Shown here in pieces: positions 52,221 through 60,987 of a stretch of DNA of 64,000 nucleotides (positions are counted from its first letter, which is position 1; every line of letters begins with the position of its first letter). The stretch is from NCBI RefSeq assembly GCF_021228125.1, contig NZ_JAJQQS010000025.1, positions 1-64,000 on the forward strand. Reading direction: 5' to 3'. The notes beneath the pieces are model-generated. The model saw only the letters and a program-made list of their open reading frames with translations. It was not told where the DNA came from and did not search any database. This DNA comes from Streptomyces albireticuli (GTDB lineage: Bacteria > Actinomycetota > Actinomycetes > Streptomycetales > Streptomycetaceae). The position numbers were made by a program, and so were the translations under genes.

Positions 52221-52579
52221 CCCCCTCAGGGACATCGGGAGGCTCCGACGCAGGCCGGAGGACACCGGGTCAGACTGTACGAAGGGAACAGCCATGGCCA
52301 CCCACCGCCTCTCGCTAGCCCCCAAACCCACAGCACGGACCACGCGACAGTGCGCCGGAGCGAGATCCACTCGAATCCACCGCGACCCGCAACTGCTCAC
52401 ACTGCCAGCAGCCCGTCACCATCGTCGCTCTCCCGCGACACCAGAAACTGTCGGCCTTCGATGCCCAAGGGCCTTCCTGACGTCGTCCCACTGAGCAGGG
52501 CTCTGTGACAGCAGGACCGATGGGCCGGTAGCTCGGTAATCAGGCTGCTGACCGCACGCTGTGATGGCAGGCTCTGCCC

Positions 52580-52885
52580 ATGGCTTTCCTGCGTTGTGAA
52601 GTGGTCCGATGGGTCGACGATGAACCCCAGCCCGGCCTGGTCGAAGCCCGCTTCACCGACGCCCACCAGCGAGAGTGGGCCTTCATCGACAAGTGCCCTG
52701 TCTTCACCGGTGACAACCTGACCTCCGACTCCCTCTATCCGGTCGTAGTCGGTGTCCTCTGCGACGTACTGACCACCGACGGCACAGGGAACACAGTCAC
52801 GATCTCCGTCGCCCGATGGGGGCTCGAATCTCTTGAAGGAGACATCGAGTTCGAAGTACGGGCTGATCAATTGACCACCAGCTGA
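52580..52885 (+). CDS. Small hypothetical protein
   Basis: A 101-residue acidic protein, MAFLRCEVVRWVDDEPQPGL to EFEVRADQLTTS, made mostly of predicted beta strands (LVEARFTDAHQREWAFIDKC). Codon usage is good throughout; no strong ribosome site and no recognised family. It stands alone. Confidence 0.6.
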   Translation: MAFLRCEVVRWVDDEPQPGLVEARFTDAHQREWAFIDKCPVFTGDNLTSDSLYPVVVGVLCDVLTTDGTGNTVTISVARWGLESLEGDIEFEVRADQLTTS

Positions 52886-53038
52886 GGTTCACGATCACCG
52901 GGTCCCGTCGACCTTACGGTTGGTGGGGACGGGCAGTTCCAGTTTCACGGACGGTAGCCATCGGCTGGGGCATAAATGGCGCTCTTCGGGGTGGGCACCT
53001 CCGTCCATGGCGAGTGGTGCGTATTGTGCGGCGGGGTG

Positions 53039-53893
53039 TCAGGCTGTTTCCGTCGGCGCTGTGCTCGCCCACGCGATGTCGTCCACTGCCAGTCCTGGGT
53101 CGGCGGCCAGGGCTGCCGGAGTCACTCCGGTGAATGCCAGGGTCTCCCTGTGGAGATGGGACTGATCGGCGTATCCGCACTCCGCCGCGACCCGGGCCGT
53201 GCTGTCGCCTGCGGTCAAGCGGTGGGCGGCATGGCGGAAGCGGACCAGCGTCGTAGCGCGCTTGGGAGGCAGGCCTACTTGCGACCGGAACCGGGACCAC
53301 AGGCGCCTGCGGCTCCAGCCGACCTCGGCCGCCAGGTCCTCGACCCTGACCGAGCCGCGGCTGACGATGATCCGGTCCCAGGCCCTGACCACTTCCGGGT
53401 CCGCCGGTGGCCCCGTCCCACGGCGATGGGAGAACAAGGCATCGGTCAACGTGAAACGGTCCTCCCATGACGGTGCATCGCCCAGTTGTTCCCGGAGCCG
53501 TGCCGCGTCCCGGCCCCACAGGTCGTCGAGGGCGACCACGGTACGGTCCAGTTCCGCCGGGCAGATGCCCAGCACAGCGTGCGCGACCACCGGGGACACG
53601 TGCACCTCTACGCACGTGACGTTCTCGCCCCGCACGCGGACCGCACCCGGTACGAGCCCGGCGACGAGACTTCCCCGCTGCTGCCAGCCGCTGGCGTCGC
53701 CCATGACGAGCGAGCCGTCGCCGAACTCGACCACCACAGTGACGGCCGGGTGCGGGATCACCGGCAGGTCGGCAGAACCCGCACTCCGGTACCGGAAGCC
53801 GGCCAGGCTGATGCCGGCTGACCGGCCGGGCCTCAGCGGCCTCGCGACATCCCACCCGGCCACAGCCCCATGCTCGTACACGGTGAACGGCAT
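53039..53893 (-). CDS. AraC-family transcriptional regulator
   Basis: A 284-residue protein. A beta-rich N-terminal half (VIPHPAVTVVVEFGDGSLVM, CVEVHVSPVVAHAVLG) is followed by two AraC helix-turn-helix units: VEDLAAEVGWSRRRLWSRFR and, 40 residues on, RVAAECGYADQSHLHRETLA with the F-TGVTPA ending. It likely senses a small ligand and controls the divergent SnoaL-like gene, whose start is 75 bp away. Confidence 0.85.
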   Translation of the reverse strand: MPFTVYEHGAVAGWDVARPLRPGRSAGISLAGFRYRSAGSADLPVIPHPAVTVVVEFGDGSLVMGDASGWQQRGSLVAGLVPGAVRVRGENVTCVEVHVSPVVAHAVLGICPAELDRTVVALDDLWGRDAARLREQLGDAPSWEDRFTLTDALFSHRRGTGPPADPEVVRAWDRIIVSRGSVRVEDLAAEVGWSRRRLWSRFRSQVGLPPKRATTLVRFRHAAHRLTAGDSTARVAAECGYADQSHLHRETLAFTGVTPAALAADPGLAVDDIAWASTAPTETA

Positions 53894-53968
53894 GCCCCCA
53901 TGCTAAGAGGAGAGCACCTGGAACATTTGTCCAAGACGCCGGCGCGCCGCCACGGTGACAGTGGACTC

Positions 53969-54406
53969 ATGAGCCACCACATCATCCAGGAGGCCTTCCA
54001 GGCCTTTGCCAGCAGCAACCCCGACCAGATCTCCGCGGTCCTCACCGAGGACGCCGAATGGCTGTCGCCCCCTGGAAACGCCACTGCCCTCGCGCTCGAG
54101 TCGACCCACCACATGGTGGGCAGGAAGGCAATCGTGCGCTTCTTCACCGAGGGCTTCCCCCGTCTGTTCGCGCGTGACGTCACCGTCACCTTCCACGGGT
54201 CTCACACCGACGGCCACCGGGTGACCGTGGAGGCGACCATGACAGCCACGCTCGCCAACGGCAGCCCCTACACCAACGACTACTGCTTCCTCTTCGAGCT
54301 CCGGGACGGGCTGATCCACCGCGTCCGCGAATACGTGGACACCGCCCGTGGGCGCCGCATGATCTTCGGCGAACTTCCAGAACAGACATCCCCGGCTCAG
54401 CCCTGA
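53969..54406 (+). CDS. SnoaL-like (NTF2 fold) protein
   Basis: A 145-residue protein of the SnoaL/NTF2-like fold: IQEAFQAFASSNPDQISAVL TEDAEW at the N-terminal helix and first strand, MVGRKAIVRFFTEGFPRLFA, then beta strands ending FLFELRDGLIHRVREYVDT. Members include isomerases, cyclases and small-molecule-binding proteins; the activity is not predictable. It is divergent from the AraC regulator, a common regulator-target layout. An in-frame start 26 codons upstream (53891) is possible. Confidence 0.75.
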   Translation: MSHHIIQEAFQAFASSNPDQISAVLTEDAEWLSPPGNATALALESTHHMVGRKAIVRFFTEGFPRLFARDVTVTFHGSHTDGHRVTVEATMTATLANGSPYTNDYCFLFELRDGLIHRVREYVDTARGRRMIFGELPEQTSPAQP

Positions 54407-55117
54407 CCCGCCGGCCCCGACTGAACAGGCAGGCCGGAACGGCGAACCTACCTCGCCGGCCCCGGCGCACGACCAGCAGCTCGCCCTCCATCAACAGCCG
54501 CCACTCTGAGTGATCAATGGTGGTCAGACGTTTCCCCATCAACTGGCTGCCGGTGGGGAATTCCAACTGGCCACTAACATCTAGGCTCTGCGAACTACTG
54601 CGGGCCCGCGATGCAAACGCCGATGCATCTGGGCAGACCTGGGGCGCCGAGTCCAGAGCCTCAGCGTTCTCACCCGCATCACCGAGAGGCTCAGGATTCC
54701 CCCAGCATTTCTGAGACTCGATCTTCCCGCCGCGGCTCCCGTGTGGTCGCGTGCTGCCACGTCAGCATCGGGGAAGACTAGGATCACGGCAGTCCAGGAC
54801 CAGGAGGACGATGTACGACGCCGCAAACTCCCCTGTCAACTCTTTGTGTTCAGGCTGAGGGCCTCGCGGCAGGTGGCCTCTGGGCGGAGGCGACGTGCCG
54901 GCTCGCTCGTGAGGGTGAAGTGGCCCACTATCCTTTAACGCCTTTCTCGGGCTATTAAAGGGAAACCCCGGCTGTGCCGCTGGTGCCGTGGGGCTCAGAA
55001 GGGTTCCGTGCCCCGTGCAGAGAATTCGGCCCCTCCAGCCCCTGTCTTATGCGCGGAGGGTCCCCGCGAGGAGGAATGCGGGGACACTCTTATGTCCGTG
55101 CGCTTGGGCGACCTGGG
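54407..55117. other. Intergenic region with an AT-rich inverted repeat
   Basis: About 710 bp without a supported gene. CCTTTAA (54932-54938) and TTAAAGG (54955-54961) form a 7-bp inverted repeat across 16 bp in an otherwise GC-rich stretch; it could be an operator or a mobile element relic. Confidence 0.4.
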
Positions 55118-55122
55118 TCAGG

Positions 55123-56095
55123 TCAGTGCTCGCCGAGCAGGCGGGTGGCCTCCTGGGTGGCGAGGTCCAGGGCCTCGGTGAGAGCTTGTGGGTGGCGTCC
55201 TCCGGCGCTGGCGAGGGGACCGCGGCCTTCCGGAGCCGCCGCCGACGGTGCGGGCGGCCTGGGCGAGGATCTGGCTGGCCTGGGTGCCGTCCTGGTGGAG
55301 ATCGGGTGAGATTGCGGCGGCGAGGAGGGCCTTGCCGCCGTGTTCGGCGGCCAGGATCACGATGGCTGGGCGGTGGCCGAGCCGGGCGAGGGTGTCGGCG
55401 GCGAGTCCGCGGAGTTCGTCCGGGGCGATGCCGGTGACGCGCTGGACGATCAGCTGCCCGCGGCCGGTTGGCCGGGCCTGGTCGGCGAGGTGTCCGGCTT
55501 GGTGCCGCAGTTCGGCGGCCCGGAGCTGGGACAGCTGCTGCTGGGCGGTGGCGAGGGCGTCCAGGCGCTTGCGGAGGGCGCCGGGGGCGTCGGTGGGGCG
55601 GGTGCCGAGCAGGACGGCGAGTTCGTTCAGAAGCCGTCCTTCGGTGTCGAGCTGGCGGAGGGTGCCGTGGCCGGTGAGGGCTTCGACGCGGCGGAGGTTG
55701 GAGCCGATCGAGGACTCGTTGAGCAGGCGGAAGGTGCCGACCTGGAAGCCGTGGGCGACGTGGGTGCCGCCACAGAGCTCGCGGGAGAAGTCGCCGATGT
55801 CGACGATGCGAACCCGCTCGCCGTACTTCTCTCCGAACAGCGCGATTGCTCCGGCGGCTTCGGCCTCGGCCCGGTCGGCATGCCAGGCCCGCACTTCCGG
55901 GTCATCGAGGACGTGACCGTTGACGGCGTTCTCAATCGCGGTGAGCCGGTCGGGGGCGAGGGCGGTGAAGTGGGCGAAGTCGAAGCGGAGCCGGTCGGGC
56001 TCGACGAGGGAGCCCTGCTGGCGGGCGTGATCGCCGCCCACCAGCTCGTGAAGGACGCGGGCCTGCCCAAGGTCGGGCTGTCCGAGCGGTCATGG
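55123..56095 (-). pseudogene. C-terminal fragment of alanyl-tRNA synthetase
   Basis: From about 56095 leftward the sequence reads LVGGDHARQQGSLVEPDRLR, then the editing-domain CGGTHV motif in FSRELCGGTHVAHGFQVGTF, and the DHHA1-like GGGSGG end. These are the editing and C-Ala parts of AlaRS. The whole catalytic and tRNA-recognition N-terminus is missing. A frameshift just after GGGSG (near 55218) precedes the proper end (ALTEALDLATQEATRLLGEH, stop 55123-55125). It cannot charge tRNA, but could in principle have deacylated mischarged tRNA before the frameshift. Confidence 0.8.
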
Positions 56096-57382
56096 AAGGA
56101 CTGGGAGGCCGGCGTCCTGCCCAGCCCCGTCTATCAGGACCTGTTGTGCCGTCTGTTCGCCACCCACCCGGTCTCCTTGGGCTTTGCCCACGACTACTCG
56201 CCCCAGGACTCTGATCCACTTTGGAGCGGGACCGCGGTGGGTGCGACACTCCCCGCAGGGCAGGCACTTGCCAGGGGAACCAGCCCGGACGACGGGGCGG
56301 AGGTAGCGGAGACGAAGCGTCGCGACGCGGTGAAACTCGCCGGACTGGCCTTCGCGGGCCCGGCCGCCGCCGCCCAGATCCTGGAAGCGGCCGCCGCCGA
56401 GGTCATGGAGTTCACCCAGCAGGCCGAGGCGACCTCGCTCGGCTCCGGCACCCTCGACCACCTCGACCTCGCGGTCACCGAGTTCAACCACGCGTACTCG
56501 CTCAAGCCGCCCAAAGCGGTCTTCGACGCCGTCCTGGACTACCGCCGCAAGGTCGACCGCTTCCTCAAGGACGACCACACCCACCGCCAGGAACGGGACC
56601 TGCGGGCGTTCGCCGGCTGGCTGTCCGAACTCTTAGCGTGGCTCGCCCACGACCTCGGAAACGCCCGCACCGGCCTCGCGTTCGCCACCGACGCGTTCAT
56701 CCAGGGCCGGCAGGCCGGACACGGCCAGCTGTGCGCGTGGGCCATGGACGCCGCCGCCTCCATCAACCTCTATGAACAACGGCCCGCCAAGGCCCGCGAA
56801 GCCGCCCTCAAGGGCCTCTCCGAAGCTCCAGCCGGGCATCCGCTGACCATGCGGCTGCATGCCCAGGCCGCCCGCGCGGCCGCCGCCGACGCCGAAGGCT
56901 TCACCACCGCCTTCCAGACCGCCGAGGACGCCTATCGGCTCCTGCCGCCCCGCTCGCCCCGCCGCTTCGGCATGGACGTCGCTCCGCTCGCGGACTACGC
57001 GCTCACCTCGTATCCGGCGACCTCGTTCATCTGGCTCGGCCAGGCCGAACAAGCCCGCCAGCATGCCGAACACGCGTTCGCGACCTATGAAGCGGCCCCC
57101 GCGGCGTCCTGGTCCCCCAGCCGGGAGGCCATCGCCCGCATCGACCTCGCGCTCGCGCATGCCCAGCTCGGCGACCCCGACGACGCCGTCGCCCTCGGCC
57201 ACCAGGCCCTCGCCTCCGCCCGCGTCGTCGACTCCGTACGCAGCCGGGCCGGAGACCTCACCACCTTCCTGACCCGCCGCTATCCCCGCCAGGCGGCCGT
57301 CGAGGGCCTGCGCGAACGGCTCGCCGCCGCCGTCGACGCCGCCCGCCCGGCCCTGACCGCAGCAACACCGTCTGGAGCCTGA
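56048..57382 (+). CDS. XRE-TPR type regulator, 5'-truncated
   Basis: About 444 residues from GTG 56048. Only the end of the helix-turn-helix remains (VGLSERSWKDWEAGVLPSPV then YQDLLCRLF). A linker with KRRDAVKLAGLAFAGPAAAA and a run of TPR-like helices follow (RDLRAFAGWLSELLAWLAHD, WAMDAAASINLYEQRPAKAR, FIWLGQAEQARQHAEHAFAT). The missing 5' end coincides with the start of the AlaRS fragment on the other strand, so a recombination event joined two broken genes head to head. DNA binding is probably lost. It is followed closely by an ASCH gene. Confidence 0.7.
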   Translation: MKDAGLPKVGLSERSWKDWEAGVLPSPVYQDLLCRLFATHPVSLGFAHDYSPQDSDPLWSGTAVGATLPAGQALARGTSPDDGAEVAETKRRDAVKLAGLAFAGPAAAAQILEAAAAEVMEFTQQAEATSLGSGTLDHLDLAVTEFNHAYSLKPPKAVFDAVLDYRRKVDRFLKDDHTHRQERDLRAFAGWLSELLAWLAHDLGNARTGLAFATDAFIQGRQAGHGQLCAWAMDAAASINLYEQRPAKAREAALKGLSEAPAGHPLTMRLHAQAARAAAADAEGFTTAFQTAEDAYRLLPPRSPRRFGMDVAPLADYALTSYPATSFIWLGQAEQARQHAEHAFATYEAAPAASWSPSREAIARIDLALAHAQLGDPDDAVALGHQALASARVVDSVRSRAGDLTTFLTRRYPRQAAVEGLRERLAAAVDAARPALTAATPSGA

Positions 57383-57391
57383 AGGAGACCG

Positions 57392-57730
57392 ATGGCCGAG
57401 CACACGCTCAACATCCGCAAGCCCTACTTCGACCTGATCGCCAGCGGCGCGAAGACTATCGAGGTCCGCGTCGGCTATCCCAAGATCCGCAAGATCGCCG
57501 CCGGGGACCTCCTTCGGATCAGCTGCGGCGACGACACCCAGACCCGCCGCGTGGCCGAGGTGAAGGAGTACGAGTCCTTCAAGGCGATGCTCGACGCGGA
57601 GGACGCGGCCGCGATCGGCGGCCCGGACATGACCCACGACCAGCTCACCGCCGCGATCCGCGACATCTACCCGCCCGAGAAAGAAGCCCTCGGCGTCTTC
57701 GCCCTCCACCTCGCACAGGTCGGCGGCTGA
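57392..57730 (+). CDS. ASCH-domain protein
   Basis: A 112-residue protein of the ASCH (PUA-like) fold: HTLNIRKPYFDLIASGAKTI then EVRVGYPKIRKIAAGDLLRI, with the conserved Lys-Thr-IEVR element, YESFKAMLDAEDAAAIGG, and LGVFALHL at the end. ASCH proteins bind RNA or modified nucleosides and some are hydrolases. AAGGAGA lies just before ATG 57392, 9 bp after the TPR gene, so the two are cotranscribed. Confidence 0.85.
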   Translation: MAEHTLNIRKPYFDLIASGAKTIEVRVGYPKIRKIAAGDLLRISCGDDTQTRRVAEVKEYESFKAMLDAEDAAAIGGPDMTHDQLTAAIRDIYPPEKEALGVFALHLAQVGG

Positions 57731-57874
57731 GCCGGGCCGTCCCCCCTCCTCGAGGAAGGGGGGCGGACCAGTGAACGTACCCAGTCGCGTACGACTCCGC
57801 CGTGCACCATCGCGTACGGACCTATGTGCTCAGCCGTCCATTCGAACCGGGGACGGCCGAGCACGGCTGTCGGC

Positions 57875-58263
<389 letters not shown>

Positions 58264-58289
58264 GTCAGGGCCTCGGCGGTCTGGGCGGT

Positions 58290-58379
58290 GGATCACCCCC
58301 GCGTTGCGCGGGGACCACCTGGCGGTGATGACGGCGAGGTCTGCCTCCCGGGGACCACCCCCGCGTGCGCGGGGACCAC
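58290..58379 (-). CRISPR. CRISPR array 4, minimal (two repeats, one spacer)
   Basis: A repeat at 58351-58379 is identical to those of arrays 2 and 3, and a diverged one is at 58290-58318 with one extra T. The 32-bp spacer between begins CTGGCGGTGATGACGGCGAG. The shared leader follows at 58380. Confidence 0.85.
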
Positions 58380-58595
58380 AGGAGCTGACCAGCAGCTTTA
58401 CGTTACGGGATGCGGGTTTTTACTCACTTCCACAGAGTCGGGCATTTCAGGCATGTTGCTTTTCTGGTGCAGGCTTGGTCGGCTTCGCTGGCACGTTACC
58501 GCTTTCCGGAGCGCCGACGCGCGAAATGGCTCAACCGCTGCGACAAGCGTGCGAATGGTGTGGGCGGTACCGACGGTGGCCTTGGTCCGTTGAAC
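58380..58595 (-). promoter_or_regulatory. CRISPR leader of array 4
   Basis: About 216 bp corresponding to the array 2 and 3 leaders but the most diverged (first bases AGGAGCTGACCAGCAGCTTT). Similarity to the array 3 flank continues to about 58650. Confidence 0.78.
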
Positions 58596-59196
58596 CCCCG
58601 ACAGGGCTGTCGGGAGGCTCCGGCGCGGTGGCCGGAGACACCGGGGCCTCGGCGAGCGGCTGGGCGAGGGTGGTCTTCCCGGCCCCCGCGCGGGGCCCTG
58701 ACCCTGGACAGCACGTATAAAACAAGTGGGCTGACGAGGCTTCCAATCCGAGTGGGTTGGCGTACGGTGCCCTGCTGGCTACAGGGGGCGCCGTACGCCC
58801 GTTTGGCGGCCCGTCAGCCAGGGCCGGCCGGTATCCTCCCCGGCCTCGGCCCCGAGCTGTCTGAAGCCGCGTTAGCAAGTCCGTGGGTCAGGCGCTTGGG
58901 CGAGGGGAGGGAGACACCCTCGTTCCGGGGCGGGAGCGGCAATGCCGGGTCACTCGAATGGTTGACTCTGTCTGTTGTGCGGCTTGACAGGCACTTTGAG
59001 GGGCCCGCGGATTTTAAGCGGTAATGACAGAGGCGCCCGGCAGGACACGCGCTGCCGACGGGTATTTGCGTAAGGCCCTGAACGGCGTGAGAGCCCGGCG
59101 GTCTCTACGGTCGCACGGGGCGGGTAGGCCGCGCCCGCCCGCGCCCTCACCCTGAGGGGCCCGTGTGCGGCCGGCATGGCAACAAGGAGCAGCACC
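58596..59196. other. Intergenic region
   Basis: About 600 bp. A leftward stretch near 58655-58690 reads like a P-loop remnant (GAGKTTLAQPLAEA) but has no surrounding domain. AT-rich sequence near 58985-59025 may hold the promoter of the next gene. Confidence 0.35.
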
Positions 59197-59652
59197 ATGG
59201 CAGCGATCACTCAGATCCTCGCCCACCTGAAGACCGCGGACACGAAGAACGCCAGTACGGACAGCTCCGTCTACCTCGGCATCGGCGGCCGGGAGTTCCT
59301 GCTGGACCTCAAGGACCGCGATGAAATGGAGCAGGGAGCCGACGAGAAGTACTACTTCGGCGAGGGCTCCAACGTGGAGCAGAAGGAGTACAACGACCCG
59401 AGTAAGCCCCCGCTGACCGACGACGACGTGCGGTACTTCCCGGTCTACCTGCGTCTGGAGCCCTCCGGCAGCGACCCGGGCTGGTGCGTGGAATGGGCAT
59501 CGGTGACGGTCAATCCCGACACCCCCGACGCCCACCGCTACATCCACCCCAGCCTCCACAAGGTCAGCGACACCAACCGGATCTGGCTCGAATCCGACGC
59601 GGGCAAGACCCTCTACCTGCGCCCGGACACCGAAGGCAGCACGGAAAACTGA
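59197..59652 (+). CDS. PLAT/LH2-like domain protein
   Basis: A 151-residue protein. AHLKTADTKNASTDSSVYLG, REFLLDLKDRDEMEQGADEK, DVRYFPVYLRLEPSGSDPGW and VEWASVTVN follow the strand and loop order of PLAT/LH2 beta-sandwich domains, including the K-x-A-x-T-D-x-x-V-Y opening and the final W. Such domains mediate lipid or protein contact. There is no signal peptide. A textbook AAGGAGC site precedes ATG 59197; a perfect terminator follows 117 bp after the stop. It stands alone as a transcription unit. Confidence 0.65.
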   Translation: MAAITQILAHLKTADTKNASTDSSVYLGIGGREFLLDLKDRDEMEQGADEKYYFGEGSNVEQKEYNDPSKPPLTDDDVRYFPVYLRLEPSGSDPGWCVEWASVTVNPDTPDAHRYIHPSLHKVSDTNRIWLESDAGKTLYLRPDTEGSTEN

Positions 59653-59768
59653 CAGTGAAGATTGCAGCTGAGAGGCAGTCCTTGGATGCAGTGACGCACG
59701 TCAGTGGCTCTAAAGGGGCACTGGGCACTACGGCAAAGTTGCAGGTCAGGGCCTCATAGCCCCGGCGC

Positions 59769-59808
59769 GAAGCGGCCCCGGTACTCAGCCGAGTACCGGG
59801 GCCGCTTC
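59769..59808. terminator. Perfect 17-bp inverted repeat, terminator
   Basis: GAAGCGGCCCCGGTACT (59769-59785) pairs exactly with 59792-59808 across a 6-base loop, downstream of the PLAT-like gene and also beyond the end of the leftward remnant at 59820, so it may serve both directions. Confidence 0.85.
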
Positions 59809-59819
59809 ATGTTCGGGGG

Positions 59820-60259
59820 TCAGCTGGCACGCCGCCGTCGCTGCTGCTCCTCCAGGTAGACCCGCTCCTTGTTCCGTGCAAGCTGCGCCTTGACCAGCTG
59901 GAAAGGCATGTCGCGGCGGATGCCAGCGAGCAGCGGCCCCCGGTCTCCCACTCCTCTTCGAAGGGCTCAGAGCCCGACCCGGCCGGTTCGGTAACGACGT
60001 AGGGCTCGCCGCTACCGGGGCGGTCTCCCCACGCGGTCCGGTCGGCGCGAACGCGCTGACCCGGTTCTCGTGCTCGCGGCGGGCCTTGCACTGGGCGGGG
60101 ATCGCGGGGACGCCTTGGCCGCCGTCGAGCGGCTGGCAGCGGGCGACGAGCCGGCGGTGCACGGCCGGGACCGCGGTGACGCGCAGGGCGTACCCCTGGC
60201 CGCGCCGCACGACCACCCCCTGGTCGAGCACGGCCCGCTCGGCGGCCTCTAGGGGCAGC
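59820..60259 (-). pseudogene. Degenerate genes: repeated C-terminal family copy A plus an unknown tail
   Basis: Near 60259-60045 one frame reads VVVRRGQGYALRVTAVPAVH and AQCKARREHENRVSAF, a clear relative of the protein ending at 62222. Sense then moves to other frames: SGEPYVVTEPAGSGSEPFEE and, near the end, MPFQLVKAQLARNKERVYLE to a stop at 59820-59822. At least two frameshifts are needed, so this is decayed coding DNA. The last part looks like a separate small gene. Confidence 0.5.
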
Positions 60260-60305
60260 GCCGAGGTACGCTCAAAAGCCGCCAGTTCTTGATTGGTGGG
60301 TTTCT

Positions 60306-60560
60306 TCAGCTCTCGGCGTGAGTCCCGAGAGCGTTGAGGCGGTTCGCGTACTGGCGACGGGCCTTACGCTGAGCCGAGACCGCCGGGAAGCCCCTGGAGG
60401 GGCTGGTGGCCGGCAAGGATGGTTGGTGAACCGCCGGGGTGGCGCTGACACGCCGGGTGTAGCCCCGCCCGCGTCGTACGGCTTGGCCGTCGCCGAGCGC
60501 GGCCCGCTCGGCGGGGCTCCAGGGCCGTGTCGGCGAGAGACGTCACGGCCAACTGCGGTC
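60306..60560 (-). pseudogene. Repeated C-terminal family, copy B (degenerate)
   Basis: Scattered frames give VSATPAVHQPSLPATSPSRG and AQRKARRQYANRLNALGTHA with a stop at 60306-60308, matching the end of copies at 59820 and 62222 (PAxHxxLxxxxxP...AQxKARRxxxNRxxAxxP). It is eroded and has no start. Confidence 0.45.
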
Positions 60561-60607
60561 GCTGCCCGGTGGGAAGACCGGCACCAGCGAGAGCAGCTAA
60601 GCGCCAT

Positions 60608-60632
60608 GGGGCGTGGCACAAGGCCACGCCCC
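60608..60632 (-). terminator. Hairpin after the 19-codon mini-gene
   Basis: GGGGCGTGGC (60608-60617) pairs with GCCACGCCCC (60623-60632) over a 5-base loop, 7 bp beyond the mini-gene stop on its strand. Confidence 0.7.
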
Positions 60633-60638
60633 GGGCAT

Positions 60639-60698
60639 CTAGCACTCGTCGCCGTCGTAGTGCTCGTACCGTCCGTGGTGAATGACGCGGATGGTCAT
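60639..60698 (-). CDS. 19-residue peptide mini-gene
   Basis: ATG 60696-60698 opens MTIRVIHHGRYEHYDGDEC, ending at TAG 60639-60641. GAGGAGGTG, a near-perfect ribosome site, lies 5 nt upstream and a hairpin terminator just beyond the stop, so this looks like a complete tiny expression unit. The peptide is rich in His, Tyr and Asp and ends in Cys. No family recognised. It could equally be the conserved start of a longer gene truncated by decay, since the neighbouring leftward DNA is degenerate. Confidence 0.45.
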   Translation of the reverse strand: MTIRVIHHGRYEHYDGDEC

Positions 60699-60987
60699 TG
60701 CGGCACCTCCTCTCCGCTCGTGCGGTGAGACCTCTCTATGGTGCGGCGATCCACCTCCGAGCGCACGGGGAGCACAAGGGGCGCACAAAGACGTCTCAGG
60801 CGCGCCCGTCGCTGCGCTGCGCCAGCACTTGCCATGGGGTGATTGGGCCCGGGTGACTCCGGGCTGGGGGTATTGATGCAGCCGTTGCCCAGCCCCGGTA
60901 TACGCGGAGCACCTTGCGGTCTTCGTCTTCCGGCCAACATCGTCCGCCCCCCGGACCACCGCCGGTCAGGGGGGAAGGCACAAGCGT

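Noticed and set aside
54932-54961. Transposon end or attachment site at CCTTTAA...TTAAAGG
   Set aside because: Only one such repeat was found and no transposase or recombinase lies beside it; kept as a plain inverted repeat.
55340-57382. A single 680-residue rightward protein
   Set aside because: Its first 230 codons are antisense to the AlaRS fragment; only the part from about 56048 has TPR-regulator sense.
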